Source: an uncultured Lachnospiraceae bacterium
Lineage (GTDB): Bacteria > Bacillota > Clostridia > Lachnospirales > Lachnospiraceae
Direction: 5' to 3'
DNA length: 64,000 nt
NCBI GenBank assembly: GCA_947177165.1
Contig: CAMWTP010000028.1
Location: 1 to 64,000, forward strand
The position numbers were made by a program, and so were the translations under genes. Of this stretch, positions 17,008 through 28,902 are shown piece by piece (within the stretch, counting starts at the first letter, position 1; each line of letters starts with the position of its first letter). A model generated the notes under the pieces. The model searched no databases. It had not been told where the DNA came from and saw only the letters and a list, made by a program, of their open reading frames with translations.

Positions 17008-18117
17008 ATGATTATTAAATCATTGGAACTTGAAAATTTTAGAAATTATGAGACACTTTCCATAAATTTTGACAGCGGAACAAATATCCTCTATGGCGAC
17101 AACGCACAGGGAAAGACTAACATATTGGAGGCGATATTCCTGTCTGCCACGACAAAATCCCACAAGGGAAGCAAGGACAGGGATATCATCAATTTTGCCG
17201 CGGACGAGGCACATATCCGCACTTATGTGGTGAAGGACGGGCTTGAGAACCGCGTTGACATGCATCTTCGGAAGAACAAATCGAAGGGAATCGCGATCAA
17301 CGGACAAAAGATCAAGAAAGCTGCAGACCTGTTGGGATTGCTGAACGTTGTCTTTTTTTCACCGGAAGATTTGTCAATCATCAAGAACGGTCCGGCAGAG
17401 AGACGGCGCTTTGTGGATATGGAGCTGTGCCAGCTTGACAGCTTTTATCTGTATCATCTGAATAATTATAACAAGATTGTGAATCAGAGAAATAAGCTTC
17501 TGAAAGAGTTGTATTTCAACCCGGGATTGAAGGACACGCTGTCCATCTGGGATTCACAGCTTGTGTCCTACGGAAGTAAGATCATTGAGCGCAGAAATGC
17601 GTTTGTCAGCCAGTTAAATGAGATTATATGTGAGATTCATCAAAAGCTTTCCGGCGGGAAGGAAGTGCTTAAGATTGTGTATGAACCCGATGTTTTATCG
17701 GACGATTTTGAAAAAAAGCTTGGGGCTTGTCAGGAGAAGGATATCAGGCTGAAGCAGACTTCCATCGGACCGCATCGGGATGATTTTTCTTTTGTGACAG
17801 GCGGTGTCGATATCCGGAAGTTCGGTTCACAGGGGCAGCAGAGGACGGCTGCATTGTCATTAAAACTGTCGGAGATCGAGCTTGTCAAAAAAGTAACGAA
17901 GGATGTTCCTCTGCTGCTGCTGGATGATGTGTTGTCAGAGCTTGACAGCAGCAGGCAGAATTATCTGCTGAACAGTATCGGCGATATTCAGACGATCATC
18001 ACCTGTACGGGCTTGGAGGAATTTGTAAATAACCGGTTTGAGATCAACAAAGTCTTTGAGGTCTCAAATGCCGTAGTAAAAAACGTGGACAGAACTTCGG
18101 ATCATGTATCGCTGTAA
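17008..18117 (+). CDS. recF: DNA replication and repair protein RecF
   Basis: A 369-residue SMC-like ATPase that loads RecA at gaps with RecOR. Walker A GDNAQGKTN is near residue 30, the ABC-like signature FGSQGQQRTAALSLKLSE and Walker B LLLDDVLSELD are near the C-terminus. The gene sits in its canonical place and is 19 nt after the S4 gene. Confidence 0.98.
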   Translation: MIIKSLELENFRNYETLSINFDSGTNILYGDNAQGKTNILEAIFLSATTKSHKGSKDRDIINFAADEAHIRTYVVKDGLENRVDMHLRKNKSKGIAINGQKIKKAADLLGLLNVVFFSPEDLSIIKNGPAERRRFVDMELCQLDSFYLYHLNNYNKIVNQRNKLLKELYFNPGLKDTLSIWDSQLVSYGSKIIERRNAFVSQLNEIICEIHQKLSGGKEVLKIVYEPDVLSDDFEKKLGACQEKDIRLKQTSIGPHRDDFSFVTGGVDIRKFGSQGQQRTAALSLKLSEIELVKKVTKDVPLLLLDDVLSELDSSRQNYLLNSIGDIQTIITCTGLEEFVNNRFEINKVFEVSNAVVKNVDRTSDHVSL

Positions 18118-20094
<1,977 letters not shown>

Positions 20095-20168
20095 CGAAAA
20101 CCTGCATTGCGGGTCAGCGGCAGCATGAAGCGTGCGTGAAATCATTTTGTGCTGACTGAGGAAGGAGT

Positions 20169-22802
20169 ATGTCTATTAGTATGGATGACACAATATTTGA
20201 CAAAATAGAGGAAGTGGATCTTCAGAAAACCATGGAGAAATCGTACATAGAGTACGCTATGAGTGTGATTGCTTCCCGCGCACTTCCTGATGTGCGGGAC
20301 GGATTAAAACCGGTGCAGAGACGTGTGCTTTACTCTATGATTGAACTGAACAATGGTCCCGACAAACCGCACAGAAAGAGCGCGCGTATTGTCGGTGATA
20401 CGATGGGTAAATATCACCCTCACGGTGACAGCTCGATCTATGGCGCTCTGGTCAATATGGCGCAGGAGTGGTCCACGCGGTATCCGCTTGTCGACGGACA
20501 CGGCAATTTCGGTTCTGTCGACGGTGACGGCGCGGCTGCCATGCGATATACAGAGGCGAGACTGAGCAGGATTTCCATGGAACTTCTGGCTGATATCAAT
20601 AAAAATACAGTCAATTTCGAACCGAACTTTGACGAGACGGAGAAAGAGCCTGTCGTGCTGCCGAGCCGTTATCCGAATCTGCTTGTCAACGGCACGCAGG
20701 GTATCGCTGTAGGTATGGCGACCAATATTCCTCCGCATAATCTCAGAGAGGTTATCGCGGCTGTTGTCAAAATGATCGACAATCGTGTTCTGGAGGACAG
20801 GGATACGGAGATTGAGGAACTACTGCCCATCGTGAAAGGACCGGATTTTCCTACAGGCGGTATCATTCTGGGCATGCGCGGCGTGGAGGAAGCTTACCGC
20901 ACCGGGCGCGGTAAGATCAGGGTCCGCAGTGTGACCAATATTGAGACAATGGCAAACGGAAAGAACCGCATTATTGTGACAGAGCTTCCATATATGGTAA
21001 ATAAGGCGCGTTTAATTGAAAAGATCGCGGAGCTTGTAAAGGACAAAAAGATTGACGGCATCACGGATCTGCGTGACGAGTCAAACAGAGAGGGTATGCG
21101 AATCTGCATTGAGCTTCGCAAGGATGTCAATGCCAATGTGATCATGAATCAGCTCTACAAGCATACACAGCTTCAGGACAGTTTTGGCGTGATTATGCTG
21201 GCTCTCGTGAACAATCAGCCAAAGGTTATGAACCTCAAGGATGTATTGGTGCACTACATCAAACATCAGGAAGAGGTCGTCACCAGAAGGACACAGTATG
21301 ATCTGAATAAGGCTGAGGAGAGAGACCACATTTTGCAGGGCTTGCTGATCGCGCTCGACAATATTGATGAAGTGATCCGCATCATCAGAGGCAGCGCCAA
21401 TGCGCAGGCGGCGAAAGAAGGCCTAATCGAAAGATTCGCTCTCACAGACGCGCAGGCACAGGCAATTGTCGATATGAGACTGCGTGCACTGACAGGTCTG
21501 GAGCGGGAAAAGCTCGAGCAGGAGCATGCGGAGCTTTTGAAGAAAATTGAGGAGTATAAGGCAATCTTGTCTGACAGAAAGTTATTACTCGGTGTGATTA
21601 AGACGGAGATCATGCTGATCTCTGATAAGTATGGTGACGACAGGCGCACGAAGTTTGGTTATGACGAATCCGAGATCAATGTGGAGGATTTGATTCCGCG
21701 CGGTAACACAGTGATTGCCATGACAAGTCTGGGGTATATCAAGCGCATGACGGTTGATAATTTCAAGACGCAGCGCAGGGGCGGACGCGGCATCAAGGGA
21801 ATGTCCACGATCGAGGATGATTATATCGAAGATCTGCTGATGACATCGACGCACAATTATCTCATGTTCTTCACAAATTTCGGGCGTGTGTACCGGCTGA
21901 AGGCGTATGAAATCCCGGAGGCGGGAAGGACTGCAAGAGGCACAGCGATCGTCAATCTGCTGCAGCTGAATCCCGGTGAAAAGATATCTGCAATGATTCC
22001 GATTGAGGAGTTCGAGGAGGGCAAGCATCTTTTCATGGTGACGAAAAAAGGTATCACGAAAAAGACGCCGATCATGGAATTTTCAAATGTCAGAAAAAAT
22101 GGTCTGGTCGCGATTTCTCTTCGGGACGATGACGAATTGATTGAAGTCAAGACCACAGATGACAATTCTGAGATTTTTCTGATCACGAAATATGGCATGT
22201 GCATTCGTTTCAGGGAGACGGATGTGCGTGCGATGGGACGCAATGCGATGGGTGTGATCGGCATGAATCTCGATGACGGCGACGAGATCATCGGAATGCA
22301 GCTCAACACGCAGGGAAGTGCGCTCCTGATTGTCTCTGAGATGGGTATGGGCAAGCGGACCCTGCTGGATGAATTTACAGTGCAGAAGCGCGGCGGCAAG
22401 GGCGTAAAGTGTTACCGTATCACGGAAAAGACGGGAAATGTGGTCGGCATCAAGGCTGTCAATGATGACCATGAGATTATGATGATCACGACAGAAGGCG
22501 TTATTATCCAGATTCCTGTGGGTGATATCTCCATTTACAGCAGAAATACTTCGGGTGTCAAATTAATCAATCTGGACAGTGACAATGTGAGGGTTGCCAA
22601 GATTGCAAAGGTGAGGGAAAAACTCTCTGACGGAACACAGGAGTTCGATGACGTTGATGAGGCACTTGACAAGATTTCCGACGAGTCACTGGAAGGTCCG
22701 GAGACGACAGAATCTGTGGATGCGGTTATGGATGAGCTGATCGGGCGTGCGATGGCGGATGCGGAGACTGAGGACGATTCCGGGGAAGAGGACAGTGAGT
22801 AA
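20169..22802 (+). CDS. gyrA: DNA gyrase subunit A
   Basis: An 877-residue subunit carrying the DNA-cleaving tyrosine (Y127 in AAMRYTEAR). The GyrA-box [10 protein letters not shown] is present, which distinguishes it from ParC and allows DNA wrapping. The quinolone-determining region reads [11 protein letters not shown]88 matches E. coli S83 and G92 stands where E. coli has D87. A very acidic tail of about 60 residues ends the protein. It is followed by a strong terminator. Confidence 0.99.
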   Translation: MSISMDDTIFDKIEEVDLQKTMEKSYIEYAMSVIASRALPDVRDGLKPVQRRVLYSMIELNNGPDKPHRKSARIVGDTMGKYHPHGDSSIYGALVNMAQEWSTRYPLVDGHGNFGSVDGDGAAAMRYTEARLSRISMELLADINKNTVNFEPNFDETEKEPVVLPSRYPNLLVNGTQGIAVGMATNIPPHNLREVIAAVVKMIDNRVLEDRDTEIEELLPIVKGPDFPTGGIILGMRGVEEAYRTGRGKIRVRSVTNIETMANGKNRIIVTELPYMVNKARLIEKIAELVKDKKIDGITDLRDESNREGMRICIELRKDVNANVIMNQLYKHTQLQDSFGVIMLALVNNQPKVMNLKDVLVHYIKHQEEVVTRRTQYDLNKAEERDHILQGLLIALDNIDEVIRIIRGSANAQAAKEGLIERFALTDAQAQAIVDMRLRALTGLEREKLEQEHAELLKKIEEYKAILSDRKLLLGVIKTEIMLISDKYGDDRRTKFGYDESEINVEDLIPRGNTVIAMTSLGYIKRMTVDNFKTQRRGGRGIKGMSTIEDDYIEDLLMTSTHNYLMFFTNFGRVYRLKAYEIPEAGRTARGTAIVNLLQLNPGEKISAMIPIEEFEEGKHLFMVTKKGITKKTPIMEFSNVRKNGLVAISLRDDDELIEVKTTDDNSEIFLITKYGMCIRFRETDVRAMGRNAMGVIGMNLDDGDEIIGMQLNTQGSALLIVSEMGMGKRTLLDEFTVQKRGGKGVKCYRITEKTGNVVGIKAVNDDHEIMMITTEGVIIQIPVGDISIYSRNTSGVKLINLDSDNVRVAKIAKVREKLSDGTQEFDDVDEALDKISDESLEGPETTESVDAVMDELIGRAMADAETEDDSGEEDSE

Positions 22803-22859
22803 ATGAAGGGGCTGTGCAGGATTAATAAGTGCAGTTTGCGGTTCCTGATATAGACAATA

Positions 22860-22920
22860 AAAACTACAATCCGTTTCTTGGTGCAGTTATAAAGCATCAG
22901 GAAACGGATTGTAGTTTTTA
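22860..22920. terminator. Bidirectional terminator after gyrA
   Basis: About 19-bp arms (22860-22878 and 22902-22920), AAAAACTACAATCCGTTTC on the left, flanked by A and T runs. It separates gyrA from the convergent nuclease-like gene. Confidence 0.9.
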
Positions 22921-22940
22921 TATTGATATGCGATGGAGAA

Positions 22941-23687
22941 CTATATTTTTTGATATAAATAGCTGTTTCCGGTTTTTCCGACCCGGTTTATGATCCCGGT
23001 CTCGAGCAGTACATTTAGGAGGGTGCCGGCGCTGCCCTGTGAAATCTTTGCCGTCTTTGCAAGATCCTTCGAAGTGAAGCGTTCGGGGAGTGTGTCGGGG
23101 AGAAAGACCATGTAATCGGAAAAAGTGTCGATCCGTATTTCGTCAAAAATGGCGACTGGTATTCCGTCCATGCGCGAGGAGCCTCTCTTCTTGTTGCGTC
23201 CCCATCCGTTCAGATAGCGGGTCTCCTCCACGTCGATCAGGCTGATGATAAAATGCAGTTTTGGGTTATCGATAAACATCTTGATCCTGTACAGTTCGGG
23301 GATAATCTGATAAAAAGTGCCTGTTTTGGGCGATTTCCGCTTTGGCGAAAGTTCCCCGGTCTCCATATCAAGCCATGACAGCCACTTGGTGTGCGCGACA
23401 GGATAGATGATGGTGACATCGTGTTCCTGCAGGAAAAAGTCGAGTTTGCCGCGCATCGTGTTAAAATTCCGGGTCTGGACTTCGTAGATTTCTCCGTCCA
23501 CGCAGATATCCGCTACATAAGAGCCGATTTTGACTTCATGATAAGCGGGATCCGGGGCATAATAATATTTTAATACACTGTGTATCGTCTTTTCGCGGAG
23601 TGTGCCGATTCCATTCTGTCCCTGCAGTGCGCCGACCATTTTATCGCACGCCTCGGAGAAAAGATTTTGATCGATTGTATTTTGCAT
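22941..23687 (-). CDS. PD-(D/E)XK nuclease-like protein with C-terminal winged helix
   Basis: A 248-residue cytoplasmic protein of unknown function. Around residues 49-90 the pattern HEVKIGSYVADICVDGEIYE, V, QTRNF looks like a PD-(D/E)XK core with D60, E69 and Q71 (ExQ in place of ExK), followed by IIYPV. From about residue 205 a winged helix is seen: FTSKDLAKTAKISQGSAGTL. No partner gene is adjacent. I start at ATG 23687, 9 nt after GAGG; a TTG 15 nt upstream is the alternative. Its leader can form a pseudoknot that includes this GAGG. Confidence 0.6.
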   Translation of the reverse strand: MQNTIDQNLFSEACDKMVGALQGQNGIGTLREKTIHSVLKYYYAPDPAYHEVKIGSYVADICVDGEIYEVQTRNFNTMRGKLDFFLQEHDVTIIYPVAHTKWLSWLDMETGELSPKRKSPKTGTFYQIIPELYRIKMFIDNPKLHFIISLIDVEETRYLNGWGRNKKRGSSRMDGIPVAIFDEIRIDTFSDYMVFLPDTLPERFTSKDLAKTAKISQGSAGTLLNVLLETGIINRVGKTGNSYLYQKI

Positions 23688-23691
23688 AGGA

Positions 23692-23762
23692 GTGTTCCTC
23701 AAATCAAGTATTACTGTTTTACGCTTCCGGTACTATGAGGAGGAACACGGTAAGACCGGAAG
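23692..23762 (-). promoter_or_regulatory. Possible pseudoknot leader sequestering the ribosome binding site
   Basis: Two interleaved inverted repeats. Stem A: CTTCCGGT (23724-23731) with ACCGGAAG (23755-23762). Stem B: GTGTTCCTC (23692-23700) with GAGGAACAC (23740-23748). On the minus-strand mRNA the order is A, B, A', B', which is the H-type pseudoknot topology, and B' contains the GAGG Shine-Dalgarno of the downstream gene. A TATAAT at 23783-23778 would start the transcript just before stem A. Confidence 0.5.
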
Positions 23763-23818
23763 TGTAAACAGTTCTTTATTATAGTTTATCAGATAATTCA
23801 TATTTTAGATAGATTTTC

Positions 23819-23846
23819 TTGAAAATAAATGGAATCGTGATACAAT
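23819..23846 (+). promoter_or_regulatory. Promoter of the cardiolipin synthase gene
   Basis: TTGAAA (23819-23824), 16-nt spacer, TACAAT (23841-23846). The -10 region overlaps CGTGATACAAT (23836-23846), a half-site of the 30-bp palindromic repeat. Confidence 0.6.
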
Positions 23847-23923
23847 ATATTTTTAGAAATATTTGGATATGGTGATTATTGCAATGTTTGTACCTGCCAG
23901 TTTTGAATATGTACGGAAAGGAT

Positions 23924-25462
23924 ATGACGGCTATGGGAATTGTGCGAAGTAAATATTATGGCTTCATGCGGGGTATCACGGTAGGAATTTCATTTTTTCT
24001 GCAGATTGGCCTGATGATCTTTCTGGGAATGTATCTGATGCGGTATTCGATTATAGCGTATTTTATCCTGGAGATTGTGAGTGTGATCACGGTATTTGCG
24101 CTGGTAAACAATGCGGAGTCCTACAAGATGAGCTGGATTGTCATTATTCTGGTTCTGCCAGTGTCGGGGCTTTTTCTGTATTTTATGTGGGGGCGCAAGC
24201 GGGTGAATTCCAGATATTTCAGGAGTCTGAGAGACAATGACAGCCATATGATGCGGAGCTTAAAGCAGGATGACAGTATCGTGCAGGACCTGGAACGGCA
24301 GCACCCGAATAAAGTGCAGATCAGCCGCTATCTGAGAAAAGAAGGATTTCCAATCTACAATAATACGCAGGCAACCTACTATAAGGTTGGCGAGGACGTG
24401 ATTGCTGCGATGCTGGAGGATATCAAAAAGGCAGAGAAATTTATTTTTATGGAATATTTTATCGTGTCTGACGGGAAGGTCTGGAGCGATATTCTGGAGG
24501 TGCTCACGCAGAAGGTGAAAATGGGCGTTGAGGTCAGGCTGCTGTTTGACGATTTTGGGACGCTGCGCATCAACACGCAGGCATTTCGCAGAGACATCAA
24601 AAGCCGCGGGATTGAGATGAGTATCTTCAATCCGATTCATCGCGGTGTGACAAAGATGTCCTTCAATTACAGAAATCATAAGAAGATAACGGTTATCGAC
24701 GGAAATATCGCATATACCGGCGGGTTCAATCTGGCGGACGAGTATGCGAATTATATTGAGCGATTTGGACACTGGAAAGATTCGGGGATTCGGCTGTACG
24801 GGGACGGCGTTTACAGTTTTACCTGTTTCTTTCTCAATATGTGGCGTGTTGCCAACAGGGATGCGAAAATCAATGATGAGGACTATAAGCCAAAGGTGCA
24901 CATCTATGAGGAAGGTTATGTCCAGCCGTTTATGGGAGGACCGCACAGAAATCCGCATAACCCCACAGAGGGCGCTTACACCAGGATGATCAACAAGGCG
25001 AGGGACTACATCTATATCACGACGCCCTATCTTGTCCTTGACCAGAGCATGCGCGAGGATCTGACCAGCGCGGCGCTCAGCGGTGTAGATGTATGTATTA
25101 TCGTCCCGAAGATCTATGATAAGTGGTATGTCTATATGGTGAATGTCTCGAATTACGGAAAGCTCATGGAGGCGGGGGTTCACATCTATGAATACCAGCC
25201 TGGTTTTATCCATGCCAAGAATGTGATCGCAGACGACGAGTGTGCCATCTGCGGGACAATCAATACGGATTACCGCAGCTTTTATCTGCACTATGAGTGC
25301 GGGGTGTTTCTGAGTGAGATGGATGCCATTAAGGATATGAAAGCGGATTTTCTAAAGACACTGGAGCAGTGCGAGGAGATGAATCTGATCAGCTGGTCAA
25401 GAAGACCGATTGGAAATAAGATCATGCAGGCGGCGCTGAAAGTGCTGTCGCCGCTGCTGTAG
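23924..25462 (+). CDS. cls: Cardiolipin synthase (phospholipase D superfamily)
   Basis: A 512-residue membrane enzyme that joins two phosphatidylglycerols into cardiolipin. Two N-terminal membrane helices (GISFFLQIGLMIFLGMYL and the segment ending LVLPVSGLFLYFMW) are followed by two HKD motifs: HKKITVIDGNIAYTGG and HAKNVIADDECAICGT, each with the catalytic His, Lys and Asp. Start ATG 23924 follows GGAAAGG; the in-frame ATG at 23933 is an alternative. Confidence 0.93.
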   Translation: MTAMGIVRSKYYGFMRGITVGISFFLQIGLMIFLGMYLMRYSIIAYFILEIVSVITVFALVNNAESYKMSWIVIILVLPVSGLFLYFMWGRKRVNSRYFRSLRDNDSHMMRSLKQDDSIVQDLERQHPNKVQISRYLRKEGFPIYNNTQATYYKVGEDVIAAMLEDIKKAEKFIFMEYFIVSDGKVWSDILEVLTQKVKMGVEVRLLFDDFGTLRINTQAFRRDIKSRGIEMSIFNPIHRGVTKMSFNYRNHKKITVIDGNIAYTGGFNLADEYANYIERFGHWKDSGIRLYGDGVYSFTCFFLNMWRVANRDAKINDEDYKPKVHIYEEGYVQPFMGGPHRNPHNPTEGAYTRMINKARDYIYITTPYLVLDQSMREDLTSAALSGVDVCIIVPKIYDKWYVYMVNVSNYGKLMEAGVHIYEYQPGFIHAKNVIADDECAICGTINTDYRSFYLHYECGVFLSEMDAIKDMKADFLKTLEQCEEMNLISWSRRPIGNKIMQAALKVLSPLL

Positions 25463-25472
25463 GGATTTTATG

Positions 25473-25527
25473 TGCGCTGCAGCGCATGTACACTGCACTG
25501 CGACCGATTGCGGCAGTGCAGTGTACA
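25473..25527. repeat. Nested palindromes between convergent genes
   Basis: A perfect 14-bp palindrome TGCGCTGCAGCGCA (25473-25486) abuts a perfect 15-bp inverted repeat, TGTACACTGCACTGC (25487-25501) with its complement at 25513-25527. No T run follows on either strand, so this is not a standard terminator. It lies between cls and the convergent membrane protein gene and may be a REP-like element or a transcription barrier. Confidence 0.6.
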
Positions 25528-25547
25528 AGGAAGGAATGAAAGAACAA

Positions 25548-26963
25548 TTATTTACTCGTGATCGCTATGTTGTCACCTGCGCGTTTCCGCACGAGTGTGA
25601 TGAAGAACCCTAATTTGTCCTCCACATTAAAAGTGACACATTTGTCAGGTTTGCGCCTGGGCATATCGTTCTGATAATAAAAATTTGCCACATACGTCAC
25701 ATAGCTGACTTTGACTGTTCCGTTGTTCACAGATCCGGACACAGATTCTGTCTCGACCTCTTTCAGCTGCGACACATCCACAATCGTCACCCGCCCGGTC
25801 CATAAAAAGATACTCCAATACCGTTCTCCTACTTTGCCCCACAGCATCCCTTCTTTTGTTTTCTCACAGAATGTCCATTTTGATTCTGTATTAACATATT
25901 CTTCGATAAATTCATTGCGCACCGAATCGTCCGGAAGTTCTTTCGCCAGATATTTCTGGAAGTGATTCAGGATCTTATCCGGTTTGGACTGGCTCTTCTG
26001 GCTCCACCAGAGTATGAGCGCCATGATTTCCCCGATGAGCAGTCCCAGAGGTAAATACAGTGACATAATTCTGTCCGCAGCTTTCGCTAAAAATGCGATT
26101 GCCAATAAAATAACGAGAGGAATCGCCACACTCAGTGCAGAGAGGCGGTATGCCCGGTTCAGATTGAATGTGCACCAGTCTGCTGCGTACACCCTCTGTT
26201 CTGCCAGAAAACGGTCCATAATGCTTGCGGATACATCAGATTGCGCTGTCTGCGGTTTGCTGCCCCGGAGCAGTCCCGCCAGGCTAAAGAGGAATATCAG
26301 AACATTTAAGCATGCCGTCACAATGCAGATCCAGATCTCTCCCGTGCCCATATTGTTGATGCTTCCCTGTTTCAGGACATACCATTCTGTCTGACTGTTG
26401 CCGTCAAGCAGTTTCCGGCAGATACCTGCAAGTGTTCTGCCGTATTCATCGTCTTCAAAGTACACTTTCCTGTACGCGTCAGAATCCGTAAAGTCAATGT
26501 ACTGCTCTAATACTTTACTCTCTTCCAGCGCTTTCATCGCACGTTCTGCCTGTTCCGGGGTTGCGCGTTCCAGGGAACCGGCCACGGTTATGGGCGACAT
26601 GTCCCTGTCAGCCCGCATATCTGCCGAAAGTTCCATACCCCGCAGGAGGCTGCTGAATCCAGGGTCTTTCTCCTCCGGGATGATAGTGCAGATGAACGCG
26701 TCGCGGCTCACGTCATAGATAACATATCCGGTGGTGCGCACCCGGTCAGGATCTCCGGAATAGTATTCTTCTACCCAGGAGGCAAACGGGTACGCCGCCT
26801 CATAAGAGAGATATGTTCCTGCCGCATCTGCGAGGTTTACTTCCGGTTTGAGAGGTTCTGGATCTGACTGCATCTTTGTGAATTGAGATCCCGCGAGCAG
26901 CCAGAATACAACTGCGATGGCAGCAGAACACAGTGTAATGCCAATATGTATCATTTTTTTCAT
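25548..26963 (-). CDS. Membrane protein of unknown function
   Basis: A 471-residue protein. An N-terminal membrane segment (IGITLCSAAIAVVFWLLAG) precedes an extracytoplasmic domain of about 190 residues rich in acidic groups, then a second membrane segment (IWICIVTACLNVLIFLFSLAG), a short cytoplasmic piece, a membrane hairpin (ALSVAIPLVILLAIAFLA, then PLGLLIGEIMALILWW) and a cytoplasmic C-terminal domain. No catalytic motif is recognised. Monocistronic and convergent with cls. Confidence 0.65.
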   Translation of the reverse strand: MKKMIHIGITLCSAAIAVVFWLLAGSQFTKMQSDPEPLKPEVNLADAAGTYLSYEAAYPFASWVEEYYSGDPDRVRTTGYVIYDVSRDAFICTIIPEEKDPGFSSLLRGMELSADMRADRDMSPITVAGSLERATPEQAERAMKALEESKVLEQYIDFTDSDAYRKVYFEDDEYGRTLAGICRKLLDGNSQTEWYVLKQGSINNMGTGEIWICIVTACLNVLIFLFSLAGLLRGSKPQTAQSDVSASIMDRFLAEQRVYAADWCTFNLNRAYRLSALSVAIPLVILLAIAFLAKAADRIMSLYLPLGLLIGEIMALILWWSQKSQSKPDKILNHFQKYLAKELPDDSVRNEFIEEYVNTESKWTFCEKTKEGMLWGKVGERYWSIFLWTGRVTIVDVSQLKEVETESVSGSVNNGTVKVSYVTYVANFYYQNDMPRRKPDKCVTFNVEDKLGFFITLVRKRAGDNIAITSK

Positions 26964-27081
26964 GGTAGTGCATCTCCTTTTTCTTTGTCAAATATTGTAT
27001 TTCTATTTTATCATTGTTTGACAGAAATGATTATGACGTTTTAAGAAAATATAAACTTTTAATGAGGAATGTTTATTTTAT

Positions 27082-27110
27082 TTGCCTGGAATGCCCGAAT
27101 CGTGTATACT
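27082..27110 (+). promoter_or_regulatory. Promoter of the fucosidase gene
   Basis: TTGCCT (27082-27087), 17-nt spacer, TATACT (27105-27110), about 75 nt before the ATG. Confidence 0.65.
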
Positions 27111-27186
27111 GATATCAACAGATTACAGTCATATGTTTGCTATATAGAGCACGTAAAGTAATTTCCGGATAGTGGAGGGATAATCA

Positions 27187-28656
27187 ATGTTAAAGGAATA
27201 TTTGAGAAAGATTGATGAAGTGATAGCGGACGGAAAATATAAGGATACATGGGAGTCGCTTGCCAGATACAGGGTTCCTGACTGGTATGCGGACAGTAAA
27301 TTCGGAATATTTATACACTGGGGCGTGTACAGTGTTCCCGCGTTCGGCAGTGAATGGTACTCACGCAATATGTACATACGCGGCTCGGAGGAATACAAAC
27401 ATCATATCGAAACGTATGGCGCGCACAAGGATTTTGGATATAAAGATTTCATTCCGATGTTCAGGGCTGAAAAATTCTGTGCCGATGAATGGCTTGACTT
27501 GTTCCAAAGCGCGGGTGCACAGTATATCGTTCCTGTCGCGGAGCATCACGACGGTTTTCAGATGTACAAGAGCAGTATCTCCAAATGGAATGCCTATGAA
27601 ATGGGGCCTAAGAGAGATATCATCGGTGAGCTGTCAGATGCAGCGAGAAAGCGGGGCATCATAAACGGCGCATCCTCGCACAGAGTCGAGCACTGGTTTT
27701 TTATGGGACATGGAAAGGAATTTGAGAGCGATATAACCGAGGATGAAAAGTACGGTGATTTTTATTTTCCTGCAATGCTGGAGCCGTCGGATCACCATGA
27801 TCTATTTTCAAAACCGGAACCGTCACAGGAGTATCTCGAGGACTGGCTGGTGCGCTGCTGTGAGATTGTGGACCGGTTCCATCCAGGGATTCTTTATTTT
27901 GACTGGTGGATTGAGCACAGTGCGGTGAAACCGTATCTGAAAAAATTTGCGGCGTATTACTATAACTGTGCTGAGGAATGGGGCGGAGGCGTAATCAATT
28001 ACAAGCATGACGCGTTTTCGTTCGGGACGGCTGTGGTTGATATTGAGCGCGGACAGTTTGCGGACGCGAAACCGTTTATCTGGCAGACAGACACGGCGGT
28101 CGCAAGAAATTCGTGGTGTTATACCGAAAATAACGATTACAAAACACCGGGTGAGATCCTCTGCGATCTTGTCGACATCGTGAGCAAGAACGGCAGGCTG
28201 CTGTTAAATATCGGACCAAAAGCCGATGGTACGATTCCAGATGAGGACAAAAATATACTTTTGGAAATCGGCAGATGGCTTCAGACAAACAGAGAGGCAA
28301 TTTATGGTTCAAAGGTCTGGAGGTATGCTGCAGAGGGACCGACAAAAATTCAGGAAGGACAGTTTGCAGACGGCACGGAAAAGAAATATACATCAAAGGA
28401 TATCCGTTTTACCGTGAACAATGGATACCTGTATGCCGCTGTGCTGAAGTATCCTGAGAATGGCAGCATTACGATCGGGAGTTTGAGGGAGGCTGACGCA
28501 AGCCATCTGCCGTTGTTCCACGGGATCATCAGGGATGTGGATGTGCTGGGATTTGACGAAAAACCAAGATTCAGCCGCGATAACAAGGGGCTGCATATTC
28601 AGACGGAGAATGTATGCTCAAAGTATCCGGTTGTGTTCCGGATCGCAATGGATTGA
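27187..28656 (+). CDS. GH29 alpha-L-fucosidase
   Basis: A 489-residue glycoside hydrolase family 29 enzyme that removes terminal L-fucose from glycans. KFGIFIHWGVYSVPAFGSEW is the family's N-terminal signature, EHHDGFQMY lines the active site, and LYFDWW carries the expected nucleophile aspartate. KNGRLLLNIGPKADGTIPD is another hallmark. There is no signal peptide, so it acts in the cytoplasm on imported oligosaccharides, a habit consistent with gut mucin or milk-glycan use. GGAGG precedes the ATG. No transporter is adjacent. Confidence 0.93.
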   Translation: MLKEYLRKIDEVIADGKYKDTWESLARYRVPDWYADSKFGIFIHWGVYSVPAFGSEWYSRNMYIRGSEEYKHHIETYGAHKDFGYKDFIPMFRAEKFCADEWLDLFQSAGAQYIVPVAEHHDGFQMYKSSISKWNAYEMGPKRDIIGELSDAARKRGIINGASSHRVEHWFFMGHGKEFESDITEDEKYGDFYFPAMLEPSDHHDLFSKPEPSQEYLEDWLVRCCEIVDRFHPGILYFDWWIEHSAVKPYLKKFAAYYYNCAEEWGGGVINYKHDAFSFGTAVVDIERGQFADAKPFIWQTDTAVARNSWCYTENNDYKTPGEILCDLVDIVSKNGRLLLNIGPKADGTIPDEDKNILLEIGRWLQTNREAIYGSKVWRYAAEGPTKIQEGQFADGTEKKYTSKDIRFTVNNGYLYAAVLKYPENGSITIGSLREADASHLPLFHGIIRDVDVLGFDEKPRFSRDNKGLHIQTENVCSKYPVVFRIAMD

Positions 28657-28826
28657 TCATGAATAAATATCATATAGGAAGAGGTAAGGAACTGTCAATA
28701 AATAACTTGTTAATTTGACAATTCCTAATCGATTGAAAAATTGAAAATATTGAGTGGGGAATGGATCGGAATTTCAAAAATTACTAACAGAAGTTTAAAA
28801 AGGCTGCAATGAAAAAAATATAACAA

Positions 28827-28867
28827 GGATACAAAAATGCGGATTACCATGATTTTTGTATCCTTTT
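28827..28867 (+). terminator. Terminator after the fucosidase gene
   Basis: GGATACAAAAAT (28827-28838) pairs with ATTTTTGTATCC (28852-28863), followed by TTTT. Confidence 0.8.
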
Positions 28868-28902
28868 ATCAGATTACAAGATTACAGATTACAATTTATT
28901 CA

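Noticed and set aside
24260-25291. A 343-residue frame antisense to cls
   Set aside because: The cls frame has complete HKD motifs and a membrane N-terminus; the antisense frame has no family features.
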